A DNA stretch of 64,000 bases from Ophryocystis elektroscirrha (Eukaryota; Apicomplexa; Conoidasida; Neogregarinorida; Ophryocystidae), in NCBI GenBank assembly GCA_030141585.1, contig JAQIFP010000057.1, forward strand, positions 1-64,000, given 5' to 3'. Below are positions 33,929 through 45,446 of this stretch, piece after piece. A program made the translations under genes and the position numbers. Positions within the stretch are counted from its first letter, which is position 1, and every line of letters begins with the position of its first letter. The notes below the pieces were generated by a model. It saw only the letters and a program-made list of their open reading frames with translations. It did not search any database and was not told the DNA's origin.

Positions 33929-36127
33929 CGTATACAGTTGTATACATAGATATATATATCCATTATTATGTTCATATATATTTCTATACTTTTATTGAGA
34001 ATTTGTACATTTGAATGATTTATCATTTTATAAATAGTTTGATTAAACTACCCCGTATAGGTATTAGTACTATAAAGTTTTTCAACTTTTTGGAAGAGTC
34101 CAGTAGTTTTGAAAATATACAAGAATACACCAAAACTTGTTTATCAATTATAATTAAACAATTTTCGAATGAATTCATCAATCAGATTATATGTGCAGTT
34201 TATAAAACAACAGAATTTATTTTGGAAGATTTTCGTGAAAATTTACTTAAAAGCGACAAACAAATAAGTTGCAACTATTTAGAAATAAAATTTAAAGAAT
34301 TGAGGAACTCTATAGAAACATGTTTCCATAAGAAAGCCGTATTCGATAACACTTATTTGCTGATAATAACAGATTCTGACATAAAGCGTTTAATTAGCTT
34401 GTGCATAAGTTCAGCACTTGTGCAATTTATTGATCTGTGCGTATCCTCGTATTCGTGTCTTCCCATTCTTGATTCCATTTTCAATCTCATAAATTTAAGT
34501 CATAATTTAGGCTCGGAAAGTTCGAGTGATCTTCAAAAATTACTAATCGCATTAAACCAAGAAGAACAAAATTTTATAATATGCAAACTGCATAAATTGA
34601 TACAACTATTAATGAGTGAGTGGCTCCATACAAACTTAGATATCAAGAGTCTTAAGAAACAAGAGCTGGTCGGTTATTCTGACTATATGTTCAATATGAG
34701 GCCATCGCATTTCATAATATTGCTAAGCTACCAGCTATCTTGTCTTACGGATGATATATATAAAAAAACGTTAGTAGAGCATAATATTTATAAGAAAAAT
34801 GCTAATAGTAAATATATATATATATATATATATATACTTATACTTATATAATTATGAATTTATATATTTAAATATTTATATAATTATATATAAATATATA
34901 ATAAATATATATTATATAATATATGAATATATATTATATATTTATATATTAATATAGTTATGTAATTGTGTATATATATATATATATATATATAAACAGG
35001 CATATTATCGATTTGATATATATATTTGTACAACCTTTTATTAAATATTGATATATATAGAATAATATACTTAGCTCCCATAATAATAACGTATAAAAAT
35101 ATATATATATATATATATATAAGTACTATAAAAATAAATAATTGGATTATATTAGTTATATGTGTGTGTATATATAAACATATATTATTTGAAAGGTGTA
35201 TACCACAATAGTCATCTATATTTTCTTTATTATAATAAACTTATATCTCTTATATAAGTTTATTATAATAAATTAATAAATTACATTAAATAGAAGAAAT
35301 TTTTTAAGAATGAATTGTTCAAGTCCATGAGTTTATTTGTTATTATATCTGTACATGACACGTGTATATATAAGGTATAACCAATATATAAACAAAAATA
35401 AATTAGTAATTGTTTTTTTCCGGATATAAATACTCCAAATATATATAGTTTAAGGTTTCGATATAGTTGAATTTCCACTACTTAGGTATACTATTATTAC
35501 CAAAAATATTTATATTGATTTTGCAAAAAAATGTCGAATAATTTTCGCAAAAAGACTAGCTGAATTATATACCGTAAATGAAAATAGACTATTACAGGTA
35601 ATTAATTAATAAATTTTAGTGTTTTGTTAAAGGTTTGTGCAGACTTAGAATACATTACATTACTAATTGATGACATTTCTTTTTCTGATAAATTATTTGG
35701 CCTAAAGGAAGAAGTTGAAAATAAAATTTGTGCCAAATACGGTTCCTCCAAACTGGATGCTATCAAGCTCAATATTCTAATGCTTTCAGAACGAGTAAAG
35801 TTAATGTTTTGGACCCTAAATCCTAAAGAGAATGCACTTAAGCCATTTAATGACAATTTGCATAGCTTAAAAATATCTACGCGTAATTTTATATACATGT
35901 AATATATATGTGCATTAGTATGTCCAAAATATTTAAACGATAAATTACCCATTGATGATAACTTCAATACAAATATAACAGAAACTCAAATTGTCTCACC
36001 AACATTATCTGCATCACAAACACCCGTCAAATTTAAAGTCAAAAATACATTTTCTTCATTATTCAGTGGAAAAGTTGAAAATTTTACATCTTATGTATCT
36101 GATGTTATAAATAAACAAAAAAAATAA
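31886..36127 (+). CDS. probable COG1/Vps51-like vesicle-tethering subunit
   Basis: Multi-exon gene of about 950 aa. I start at the ATG at 31886 (MSDKLKMQYKSTS). Exon 1 runs to about 33348; a 34-nt intron (GTAAACGT...TTTTAG) leads to FMEQLISLYESSFFNESPF. A long minisatellite intron follows, then an exon at about 34020-34800, another long AT-rich intron, the piece RLAELYTVNENRLLQ, a 35-nt intron, and VCADLEYITLLIDDISFSDK. The last exon ends SYVSDVINKQKK with TAA at 36125. The N-terminus (FQDLLKRQAYDEIAQIS with LYVDNAAEVLNILKSLKDIQ) resembles the COG1/Vps51 N-terminal helical module of Golgi tethers. The rest is alpha-helical and diverged. The homology call is tentative; gene structure is better supported than identity. 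No membrane segment or signal peptide is seen. Confidence 0.5.
33551..33965 (+). repeat. degenerate minisatellite (ACAGTTATATATATACAC-like)
   Basis: Some 20 imperfect copies of a TA-rich unit built around CAGTTATATATATA and ACATGTATA, inside a long intron of the COG1-like gene. Confidence 0.75.
34811..35500 (+). other. long TA-rich intron of the COG1-like gene
   Basis: About 700 nt between the exon ending NIYKKNANS and the exon with AKRLAELYTVNENRLLQ. It contains (TA)n runs at about 34813-34838, 34971-34994 and 35098-35121 and short hairpin-capable stretches such as TTATATAAGTTTATTATAATAAA near 35260. No coding content is seen. Confidence 0.6.
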
Positions 36128-36244
36128 AAACAAAAAAAAAGAACATACATATTTAGAAATTTGTTAAATTAATTACTGATAATCTGTGTCAATCAAAATA
36201 AATTATTAACCTATAAATGTAGGTTTTTTTTTTTTTGTGTATCA

Positions 36245-37045
36245 ATGATAAACCCGATCGCCATAGATTTTGGAACAAGGTCAGAAAAATTTGAAATATT
36301 CAAACTTTAATGTTAAATATTGATTTTCAGCCGCATTCGAGCAGGATATATGGGATCTGAGTATCCTGTATTGGAAGTGGCATCTGTAACTCAAAATGAG
36401 AATTATCCAGTCGGTATATGTATTTGATTCAATATATGAATTAGTTTGCTCAGCCAATATTGAATGATGGCAAAATAGAGGATTTGGAATTAACAAAACT
36501 TGCAATTGAGCGCATATTGCAAATAATATACAGTGATGTCTTCAAGACGGTAATCTCTAATTATTAAATTCACTAATTAAATTTTCTTAGGAAAAAGTCT
36601 GCGATTTTTCTAGTATGTTATTGCTATTAAAAAAAGTTTTGTAGAAATTCCCGCTATTATACTTACTTTTGCTTTTGTAAACTCCACGTTAAACTCTTTG
36701 CAACAAAACTTATTGGAATGGCTGATCAGTGATTGTAATATTCCCAAATGCCAAATTGTGGAATCATCAAGGATGCTTCTTTTTGGAACAGGACGTATTT
36801 CTGGTATATCATTCGACTTATAATCAAATTTGCAGGTCTTGTATTGGACATGGGTCTAGACTCATCTCGTATTACTCCCATTATTGACGGACAAAGGTTA
36901 TCTGAAAGCTTAATAGATAGATTTCCTATTGGAGGATCTAAACTTACTGAGTAATTTAATATTTTGCACACTATATACAATTATATTTAAATATATATAC
37001 ATATTAATGTATTTATATATATGTATATATATACGCTTATATATA

Positions 37046-37086
<41 letters not shown>

Positions 37087-38383
37087 TCATATTTATATAT
37101 TCATATTTATATATATACTTATATATATATGTATATACATATATATATACTTATATATATATATATATTTATATATATATTTATATATATATTTATATAT
37201 ATATTTNNNNNNNNNNNNNNNNNTATATTTATATATATATTTATATATATATTTATATATATATTTATATATATATTTATATATATATTTATATATATAT
37301 TTATATATATATTTATATATATATTTATATATATATTTATATATATTAATATATATATTTATATATGTATATATACATAAATATATAAATACTTTGTATA
37401 TCCCATAAAAGAAATATAAGGAATATTTGAACGTGTAAATATATTTATCTAGTATTTATATAGTTTATGATATAAATGATGAGTCATATTTGTTAAATTG
37501 TACTATATTTCAAGAGAAATAATTTAGTAGGAAAAATTGATACTATTGTTATAATTATCACAACGTTACTATATACCTTTCAGTTTAATTAAGTTGTTAA
37601 CAGAACTTTAAAATATTTAATTCAAAAAGATAAAAACTATGTGTATTTTCCTCTGGAAACGGCGGATGTGTTAAAAAAAAAAAGTTGTTTTGTTTCACAA
37701 GATTTCTCTAAAGACATGAAATTATACCGTTACACTTCTGCTTTTGTACACCCATTTAAGCTTCCTGACGGGTATAAATGAGTTATTTTAAATGAATAAA
37801 AATGTAGATTTTCCTTAGCCATCGACAAAGAGCGATTTATTCCTTCAGAGATCTTTTTTTCCCCTGAAAATTACTCGGTTTCCGGGAAATACATTGTATG
37901 TGAATAAGCAGCAAATATATCAAGCCCATTAGGACTATGAACTAACATTACAAGAAGCAATCGGAAAAGCTTTTTTGAATGCACCGATGGATATAAGGAA
38001 AGTACTATTACAATCCATGGTACTGGGAGGGGGTCCAAGTTTAATGCCTGGTCTTGATTCTCGGTAAGAAATATTCAAAAATCAATTTATTTCTATAGTC
38101 TTAACAAAGAAGTACATTCTTGGTACCAAATCAATATTCTTGGTAATAGAAACCAAAGTGATAATTTTGAGTAAGTTTTTAAGTATCTTTATTAATTATC
38201 TTAGGAGACATTACGTCTATACAGATGCTAGATCGGATTTATCTGCATTTAGAGGAGTTTCTCTACAAGGTTAATTTATAAAAAAAAAAAAAAAAAAAAT
38301 TAGGTGCTCTGAATGTTCATAATAATCATTCTTGGTACACTAAAGAGCTATTTGAAGAAGGATTTCGAACTATTAATTTCTAA
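36245..38383 (+). CDS. divergent actin-related protein
   Basis: Multi-exon gene. Exon 1 (36245 to about 36281) gives [11 protein letters not shown]; a short intron then leads to [20 protein letters not shown], the actin nucleotide-binding loop with RAG where actin has KAG. Later parts are [37 protein letters not shown] (phosphate-2 loop, DMG for actin DSG), [10 protein letters not shown], and the nucleotide motif [11 protein letters not shown]. The end is [29 protein letters not shown] and TAA at 38381-38383. The pattern is actin-fold but far from conventional actin. ARP10/ARP11-like dynactin or ARP4/6-type nuclear proteins are candidates, and I cannot choose between them. One long intron (about 36960-37590) contains TA satellites and an assembly gap. 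The last intron is about 30 nt of nearly pure A. Confidence 0.7.
37041..37371 (+). repeat. (TATATATATTTA)n minisatellite with assembly gap
   Basis: Tandem 12-bp TA-rich units filling an intron of the actin-related gene. The array is interrupted by 17 N. Confidence 0.9.
37207..37223. other. 17-N assembly gap
   Basis: Run of 17 N inside the minisatellite, with the same unit on both sides. It is a collapsed or unresolved repeat, not missing unique sequence. Confidence 0.98.
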
Positions 38384-40426
38384 TAGTCATTCAATTCATT
38401 AGGAATAATAACATCATCTATTTTAAGTATCATTTTTACGACCTATAAAATATTTTAAAAAAGAATTAGTTACTTGTGTAGCTAAAGCAATCTGATTTTC
38501 CTTGGACGCGAAAGATTCCCAGATGTTTAAATCTCTCATGTCAGCAATACTTGTTTCACCAAAGCAATTTATTCCCAAAAAAGAGTTTTTTTCTTTGATT
38601 TGTTGGGCCTTTGTATGTGTCAAAGCTTCAATTGGGTCCATTCCAGAGTTATCAGCTAAAGCTTCTGGAATCACCAAAAGGGCATCCGCAAACGCTCGAA
38701 CAGCGTATTGATGTACTTGTAGCTGACTTGTACTTTGCTCCTCTACCGCAATAGAGGCACTTATTTCTGGAGCACCACCCCCTGGTAACAATCGTCCATC
38801 GCGTATGAGATTTCTAATAAATAAAAAAAAAAAAAAAAAAAAATTACCGCACACAGCAGAGAGCATCATGAAAACATCTTTTTGCTTCTTCAACTACCAT
38901 TTCGTTGCCTCCGCGTATAATAACAGTGACACCTTTGGAATTAGAGCAACCTAAAAAAAAAGTAAAAAAAAAAAAAAAAAAACCTTCTATTATAACCATT
39001 TGATCTTTATCAGTTGCAAGAGTAACTTCAGATATTTTCTTTGCACTTCCAAGTTTTTCAGGGGATAAATCTTCAAATCTAGACACAATTGATCCGTTTG
39101 TAGCAATGGCAATAAGCTCTAGCTCTACTCCACCAACCCAGCGTACTGCAGGCAAATTTTTTGTGAGTAATAAATGATTCGCTTCATCATCAAATCCCCA
39201 CTGACAAATAACCTGAAGATAATAACATTAGAAGGAGTCATAAATTTGCTTCAATTGAACAATTAATATAAATAAAAAATGATTTACTCAATAATCAATA
39301 AACTCCATATTATGCTAGTTTATTATTATTAAATAAAAAGTTTTTTTTTTTTTTTTTTTTTTAAGAAATAACTTACAAAGTTAGCTCCGGAATCTTGAAC
39401 TGCTTTAACCATATTTTCGAAATATTCTTGTTCGGCTTTTTGTAATTCTTTAAATGTTTCGACATCTTTGATATCAAGTTTATGTTTTGTTTTCGGTTTA
39501 GGCTGAATTAGTGTTTTCTTTTTTTTTTTTATTTCTTACGGGCTCAAATGGACAAGTTAATATAGCAATTTTAGCGTCTTCAACAACTTTGGGCATTTGG
39601 GGGTGAGAGAAATCTTTATCCAAGACTATGCCATTTACTAAATGTGTATCTTCAAGTTTGCCTCCTGGCTTTCCTTCAATCTAAAAGATAATAAAAAAAA
39701 AAAAAAAAGAACCTTTATGAGTTCTAGATTAATATCTCGTCTATCAAGATCTGCAATAGCTAAAACAGCTTTCACTGCTATTTCCGCTAACTGTTTTTGA
39801 CAATAATTGACGACTTTTGAACCTAAAGCTGTCATAGCGGCCATAATCCTAAAAAATGAAATGTGATCTGTTTTGCTTACAAATATTCTTGATTTTTGCT
39901 TTCTATAACATTTAGTTCTGCTATTTTCTTTAAATGGTTGATAGCTATTTCTGCTGCATATTCATATCCGTCTGCTATAACTAATGGATGGATTCCCTAA
40001 AAATTTAAAAAAAAAAAAAAAAAGGTACTTTATCAAGTAATTTAGATGCTTGTTCCAAAAGAGCTCCTGCAAGTATCACAACCCCTGTTGTACCATCCCC
40101 TATTTCATTATCTTGAGATTGAGATAATTCTACAAGTAATTTAGCGACTTGATGGTCAATCTACAGGAAAAAAAAAAAAAAAAAAAGATTACCTCCATTT
40201 GATTCAATATAGTTGCACCGTCATTAGTAACTGTAACATCTCCATCAGCACTACATATAATTTTATCCATGCCTTTGGGGCCAAGAGATGTTTTTAATGT
40301 ACTTGCAATAGAAGCAGCTGCAAGTATATTTGACTTTTGCGCCTCTAATCCTTGAATTCTTTTCTTTTTTTCTTGTTCTCGTAGTATAATAAATGGATTT
40401 CCATATTCATCAATAGCTAAACTCAT
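38380..40426 (-). CDS. CCT5: CCT/TRiC chaperonin subunit epsilon
   Basis: About ten exons joined by introns of about 30 nt with long poly-T tracts. The start is [18 protein letters not shown], followed by [20 protein letters not shown] (ATP-binding), then VTNDGATIL. Next come [79 protein letters not shown] and [18 protein letters not shown]. The second ATPase region [20 protein letters not shown] follows, and the C-terminus [20 protein letters not shown] ends in TAG at 38380-38382. These match CCT5 from end to end. CCT folds actin, tubulin and WD-repeat proteins in the cytosol. Without removing the last intron (31 nt) the frame ends in YFIGRKNDT, which is not the real tail. The stop codon overlaps that of the facing actin-related gene. 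Confidence 0.95.
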
Positions 40427-40505
40427 TTTTTTTTTTTTTACCTATTGGGTTTTAGGACTATTATGTGCTCTTTTCTATATACGTGTATATGAAAAAAAAA
40501 AAAAA

Positions 40506-41931
40506 TTAAAATTTGTTATCAATCACTGAGGCATTTATTTTGTTAGATTGTAATAACTTTGGCAATAAATTCTCATCAATGTCATTAGAATGTATATCAG
40601 ATATTCTTAAATGCTGTTTTAGTATAGTACTGATGTTTTGTAATTCGTATATAAATCTAAAATTTTTTTACATAAATAAATTTCGTACTTTTTATAATTT
40701 TGATAATTATTCATAATGTATTTTTCAAACGCTTCAGCCCACTATAATGTTATATATATATAAAAATCTTTTACTTGGACAAATTTAACATTTTGTGCGG
40801 TCTTAATTGCTTTGAAACTTTCTTTCTTGGTCTCATATTCTGCTTTGAGATCCTAAAGTTAATTAAGAATAAATAAAAAAAAAAAGAATACTTTTATTTT
40901 TTTTTGGTATTCGTGAACCAAAGCTTCATCTTCAGACTTCATTTGTAACGTCTTAAACCCTTCAACCGACTAAAGATTAAATAAAATTATGAATCATACC
41001 TTTTGAATTTCAGCTTTTACAGTCTGTAAATCTTTAGTACGACCTTGTATAGCTGTTATTTTTCTTTTCGTATCAGATACGCTTTGTTTAATTTCTTCAA
41101 TGGCCTGCGTACATGTATACATGTATATATATTTTTACTTTTATTTTTAGTTGAATAGAGCTTTCAGTATTTTTTAGTTTTTTTTTTAGTTCTATTATAT
41201 TTTTTTTTTGGATTTCATCGTCTTTTCGAGCATTTTCTAAGCTGTCGTTTAAATTTTCTAGCCATTGGAACCAAGGAATTGGAAATATCTAAAAAAAAAG
41301 TATTTATTATTCATTGATATATATTTATTGAAGTTTACAGACAGTGTCTAATAAATATTGCATATTTTATTTATTGAAGTGTGTATTTTGCTAAGCTTGG
41401 TAGTACTTTTTTTATGAATAATACAATAAATGTTCGTATTTAACCTACAATTATATCTGAAAGGAGTTTTTGGAAATGTTCCATTGCATTAAGTATTTGA
41501 ATATCTTTGACTGTAAGCGTAGGTTGGGTTTTTAAATAATTTTGAACAGCATCTTTGATAACTTCGTCATTGAGAAAGTCAAGATGTAACTTTGGAATAT
41601 TTTTAAATAACATATTTTGGCTAGTCGCATCTTTTTTTTTGAATATTGAGCAAATTATCTCGATTGAGTTACATAGAGCACCAAAACAACTGTGTACTGC
41701 GTTTTCTATCTCTTTTGTCTATTAAGCACAATTTAAAAATAAACTTTCGTTACTAAATTCTCATATCTTTGTTTATTTCCATTAAAACTTTCAATTTTAT
41801 CCTGCTTAAACTTTAGGGTTGTTTCCAACAAAGATATTTTCCTCAGTAAATTTCCCACATCCTCTTTAGATATCTAGAATATATTTATTTATATATTTCA
41901 AGTATATATCTATACATTATATATCCATATA

Positions 41932-41985
<54 letters not shown>

Positions 41986-44745
41986 CATAATTTATAATAA
42001 TAATCATAAAGAAGAATTAACTAAGGATAAAACCCAAAAAAAAAAAAACATACCCCTTGTTGAGCAATTATTAGCTGTAACTTTTCCTCTTCGTGTTTAA
42101 AGTCTTTAAGTTGTTCAGTAAAAATGTCACATTGTTCTTGTAATGCATTGATGTTTTGAACCTAATGAAACCATGAGTTAACAAAAAACGTTACAAATTC
42201 TTGTTTCCTTTGAAGACCTTCTTGTATAGAATGATCAATGTAATCCTGTTCACGTAAATATGCTTGGATGCCATTGGTTTTAGCGTCTGTATATCATAAA
42301 AAAAAAAAAAAAGTACCTATATCTTCTAAAATTTTTCTTTCTGCTTCAACTTTTCTTAATGTCTGTTGATAGCTGAACAATACATCTTGCTTATATTCTT
42401 CTAATTTAGATCTTATTTGAGCAACGGCACAATCTGAAAGAAGCTATCTACTTACGTATCAATATTACCAACTATTGAATTGATACTATTTTGATCTATA
42501 GTTCCCTCAGATCTGCGGTACATCAAATACCCAGCATGAAGCGTTTTTATAGCCATTGATAGCGAGTTTCCCATTTCATTGATATTTTGGTCTATAGAAA
42601 CTTGCCAACGGGGTGAAAAATATGCAGCAACTTCCACTGAAGCATTGTGTGGCGTATTCAGATCGCTAAATTCATAACTGGATAAACCTCCTATAGCACG
42701 TGGAGTTTGTGTCGAATTGGAAATAACTAATTCAGGTTCAGAGTTTGGGATTCTAGATAAATTTTTTAAAACCTAAGTTTTTTTTTTTTTTTGTAAACTT
42801 ACAATGTCGTCCAAATTTAATAAACATACAAACCATGTTAGTGCAGCTAAATGTTGTGGCCATGTAGAAACAGTACATGGCGAAATCATGTGAGATTTCG
42901 CTAAGTTGCCTGGATATCTATAATCTTTTTTTTTTTTTTTTTTTTACCCAATGTCTTTATAAAATTTAGGGATACGCGACTCAAATTTTATGCATTCATA
43001 AGCATCCATAGGACCCAATTGACGACAGCAAAATTCTAAGATAGTTTGGTAAGTTGTTCTAGAAGAGCATTTAGCTATATCACTAATACGAAATCTTCCA
43101 GGGAAATTTTTGGATTCAAGGTATCTAAATATATTAAATAATAAAACAAACTATTTTATATTTGAGATATTTTAATTTTTGTCATTTTAAGCTATTTATA
43201 ATAATTTTTTTAATAAAACATTTTTAATAAAATGTATCTTATTGAATATATACTTTAAAGATATATATCGTTATATTTATCTATATTTATATTATATATA
43301 TAGATTGATACTAAAAGTTTCAACAACTCATAATATAAAAAGAGTATATACGATTTTTATATAATTTCACTACTATTATAATAAAGTTATTTTAACTTTT
43401 TTTTTTTTTTGTGATAAATGTGGTGTTGCTTAAATAAACATAGTTTTATATTATGACAGTGTTAAATTAGAAAAAGTAGTAATATTTGTATCACCTTTTA
43501 ACCACCGCAGCGGCTGCTCTCCTAACTTCTTCACGGCTATATTGAGACGGATCTACTGTAACATTTTCGTAATTTTCAAATGTATTTTCTTGCAATCTTG
43601 ACCTAGATACAGAAGCCGCATTATACCTGGGTGCTGAAAGCGGCCCTCTGTAACGATCAGTAGAATATAAAGACTCATCTAAAATTTTTTTTTTTTTTTG
43701 TAAAGTGGAAAGAAAAAATGTTTAAAACGTACATGGATCAACTTTAGTATTATCAAATTTTTCTAAAGAGTTTCGTGATCGAGGAATTAAGTTTTTTATA
43801 CTGTGATCCATCATTCTGATTTCATTGGATTTTTGATCTAATTTGTAAATATTATTTTTGGAGGAGGTTTCTATATAATCTATGGATTCTTTTTCGGAAG
43901 AAGAGCAAAGTACTATTTGTGGTACAATATCTGGTTCTGTGATGGGTGGTGCATCATTGGACATTGCTTGTAGTGACAATCTTTTGAATTGTTTTAAAGT
44001 TTGATCATTTCGTGCAGACTGCTGTATTTGTTCCGATAAAGACTGATTTCCTTCTATGAATGATTTTTGAAGCGAAGAAAACTCAGCGGTAATATTATCG
44101 GAATCTATTAAATTAGAATAGGAATCTTCTTTCGGATATACTGCAAAGTTATTTGAGAAATTCGTGCGTTTGGATGAATTACGATTCGAACGACCGGAAG
44201 AATAACTTGATCTTGTAATTAAACCTTGTTCCAATGACGCTCTATTAATCATAGCTTCTTCAATAGAAAGCTGTTGCTCGTCGGTACATTGTCTGAATAT
44301 TTCACTGGGCATAACTGGAGTTTCCGCGTTATATATTGGAGATATTTTATCATTCAATAAAGGCGTATTTATAGATGAATTATGTAACTCATTGTTGCTT
44401 GTTATTATTGAGCTTTGCGACACACTACGCTTAGGCAAATTGGACGAACTCAAACCATCTAAACGTTTTATATTTACTTTTGTGCGTAGCGCTTGACTTC
44501 GTTTAGGCAAATCCGTATAAAAGTTTCGCTTAGTTAGCTGATCAATAACAGAAAGAGATCTTATAGTTGATGAAATCTGTTTCATATGTGAACCTGGAGT
44601 ATTCGATAAATTTCGATTACGTGATGAACGTAATTCGGATGATACTTTTGGCGTTAGTCTGGAACCTATGAAATAACACTATAAAAACCAAATAAATCTT
44701 ACTTGATTTTACAGAAGGAGTTTTTGGTGCATTTGAACTATACAT
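40506..44745 (-). CDS. NDC80: kinetochore protein NDC80/HEC1
   Basis: Multi-exon gene. Exon 1 is MYSSNAPKTPSVKS, with a 37-nt intron, then a long Ser/Asn/Arg-rich N-terminal tail (44680-43740, for example RLTPKVSSELRSSRNRN). The calponin-homology head follows at about 43140-42780: FPGRFRISDIAKCSSRTTYQ, YKDIGYPGNLAKS, then STWPQHLAALTWFVCLLNLD, equivalent to HEC1 PHTWPHIVAALVWLIDCIK. Downstream exons (42640-40506) are almost entirely heptad-like coiled coil, ending ASVIDNKF with TAA. NDC80 is the microtubule-binding subunit of the outer kinetochore complex. The tail before the CH domain is long (about 300 aa versus about 80 in human) and basic, which fits a microtubule-binding tail but is lineage-specific. 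A (TA)n run at about 41936-41981 lies in one intron. CCT5 starts 79 nt downstream. Confidence 0.88.
41936..41981 (-). repeat. (TA)n in an NDC80 intron
   Basis: Perfect TA run of about 46 nt between two coiled-coil exons. Confidence 0.9.
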
Positions 44746-45446
44746 ATTATATAAATTTTGCTATTTTAATATCCACTTTTCACTGTTGCCCACACGCTCT
44801 GCAAGAAATTCTCATTATTTGACTAAAGACATAATTTATATCAACAGACCTTTTAATTAACAAATTCACTTAATTTTCAATTAACTTGTATAAATTAGCA
44901 AATAAACAAGCTATTTATACAAACTACTCATATTCAATAACAATTAATAATAACTGGGTTTTATATTTTTAGTATTGACCTTGTTTAATTATTTTTTTGG
45001 ACTTGCTTCAAATTGTGTTAGTATATATAACAAAATGCTTACAATCTCAAATTTTGATATATAATGTTAAAACACAGTTCACTTATTCATTCATTTATTT
45101 AATAAAATGTAATTAATTTTCAGTTCAGATATTTTTTTTGAGTCGGAAAAACGACTTTGTCTAGCACTCTATAAAGATACATAAATTACCTAAATTATAA
45201 CAAAAGATTAAAAATAAAAATCTCATCTACTGTATGATGAAATATTAATAGAAATGTTAAATATTGATTCTAAGTACATTTAGTACTTAAATAGCATTTT
45301 TCAAGTTTCTAGCTTGATTGAATACAAAGTTTTTAATTTTTTATGAATTTTCAGCAACTTTTGCACCAAGAGATTCGGAGGGGTGCTTCTATTTAAACCA
45401 GAAGAGATGTATCTGTATCAAAGTGTATCAGATAAAATAAAATACT
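44746..45446. other. divergent intergenic region, NDC80 to secreted giant
   Basis: About 700 nt, AT-rich but with few simple repeats. A patch at 45355-45420 is less AT-rich and may be the 5' leader or core promoter of the secreted protein gene. No coding frame or RNA gene is apparent. Confidence 0.5.

Noticed and set aside
36929..37408. Tyr/Ile/Leu-rich frames of 119-159 aa around the 17-N gap
   Set aside because: Pure translation of the TA-rich minisatellite and the gap, inside an intron of the actin-related gene.
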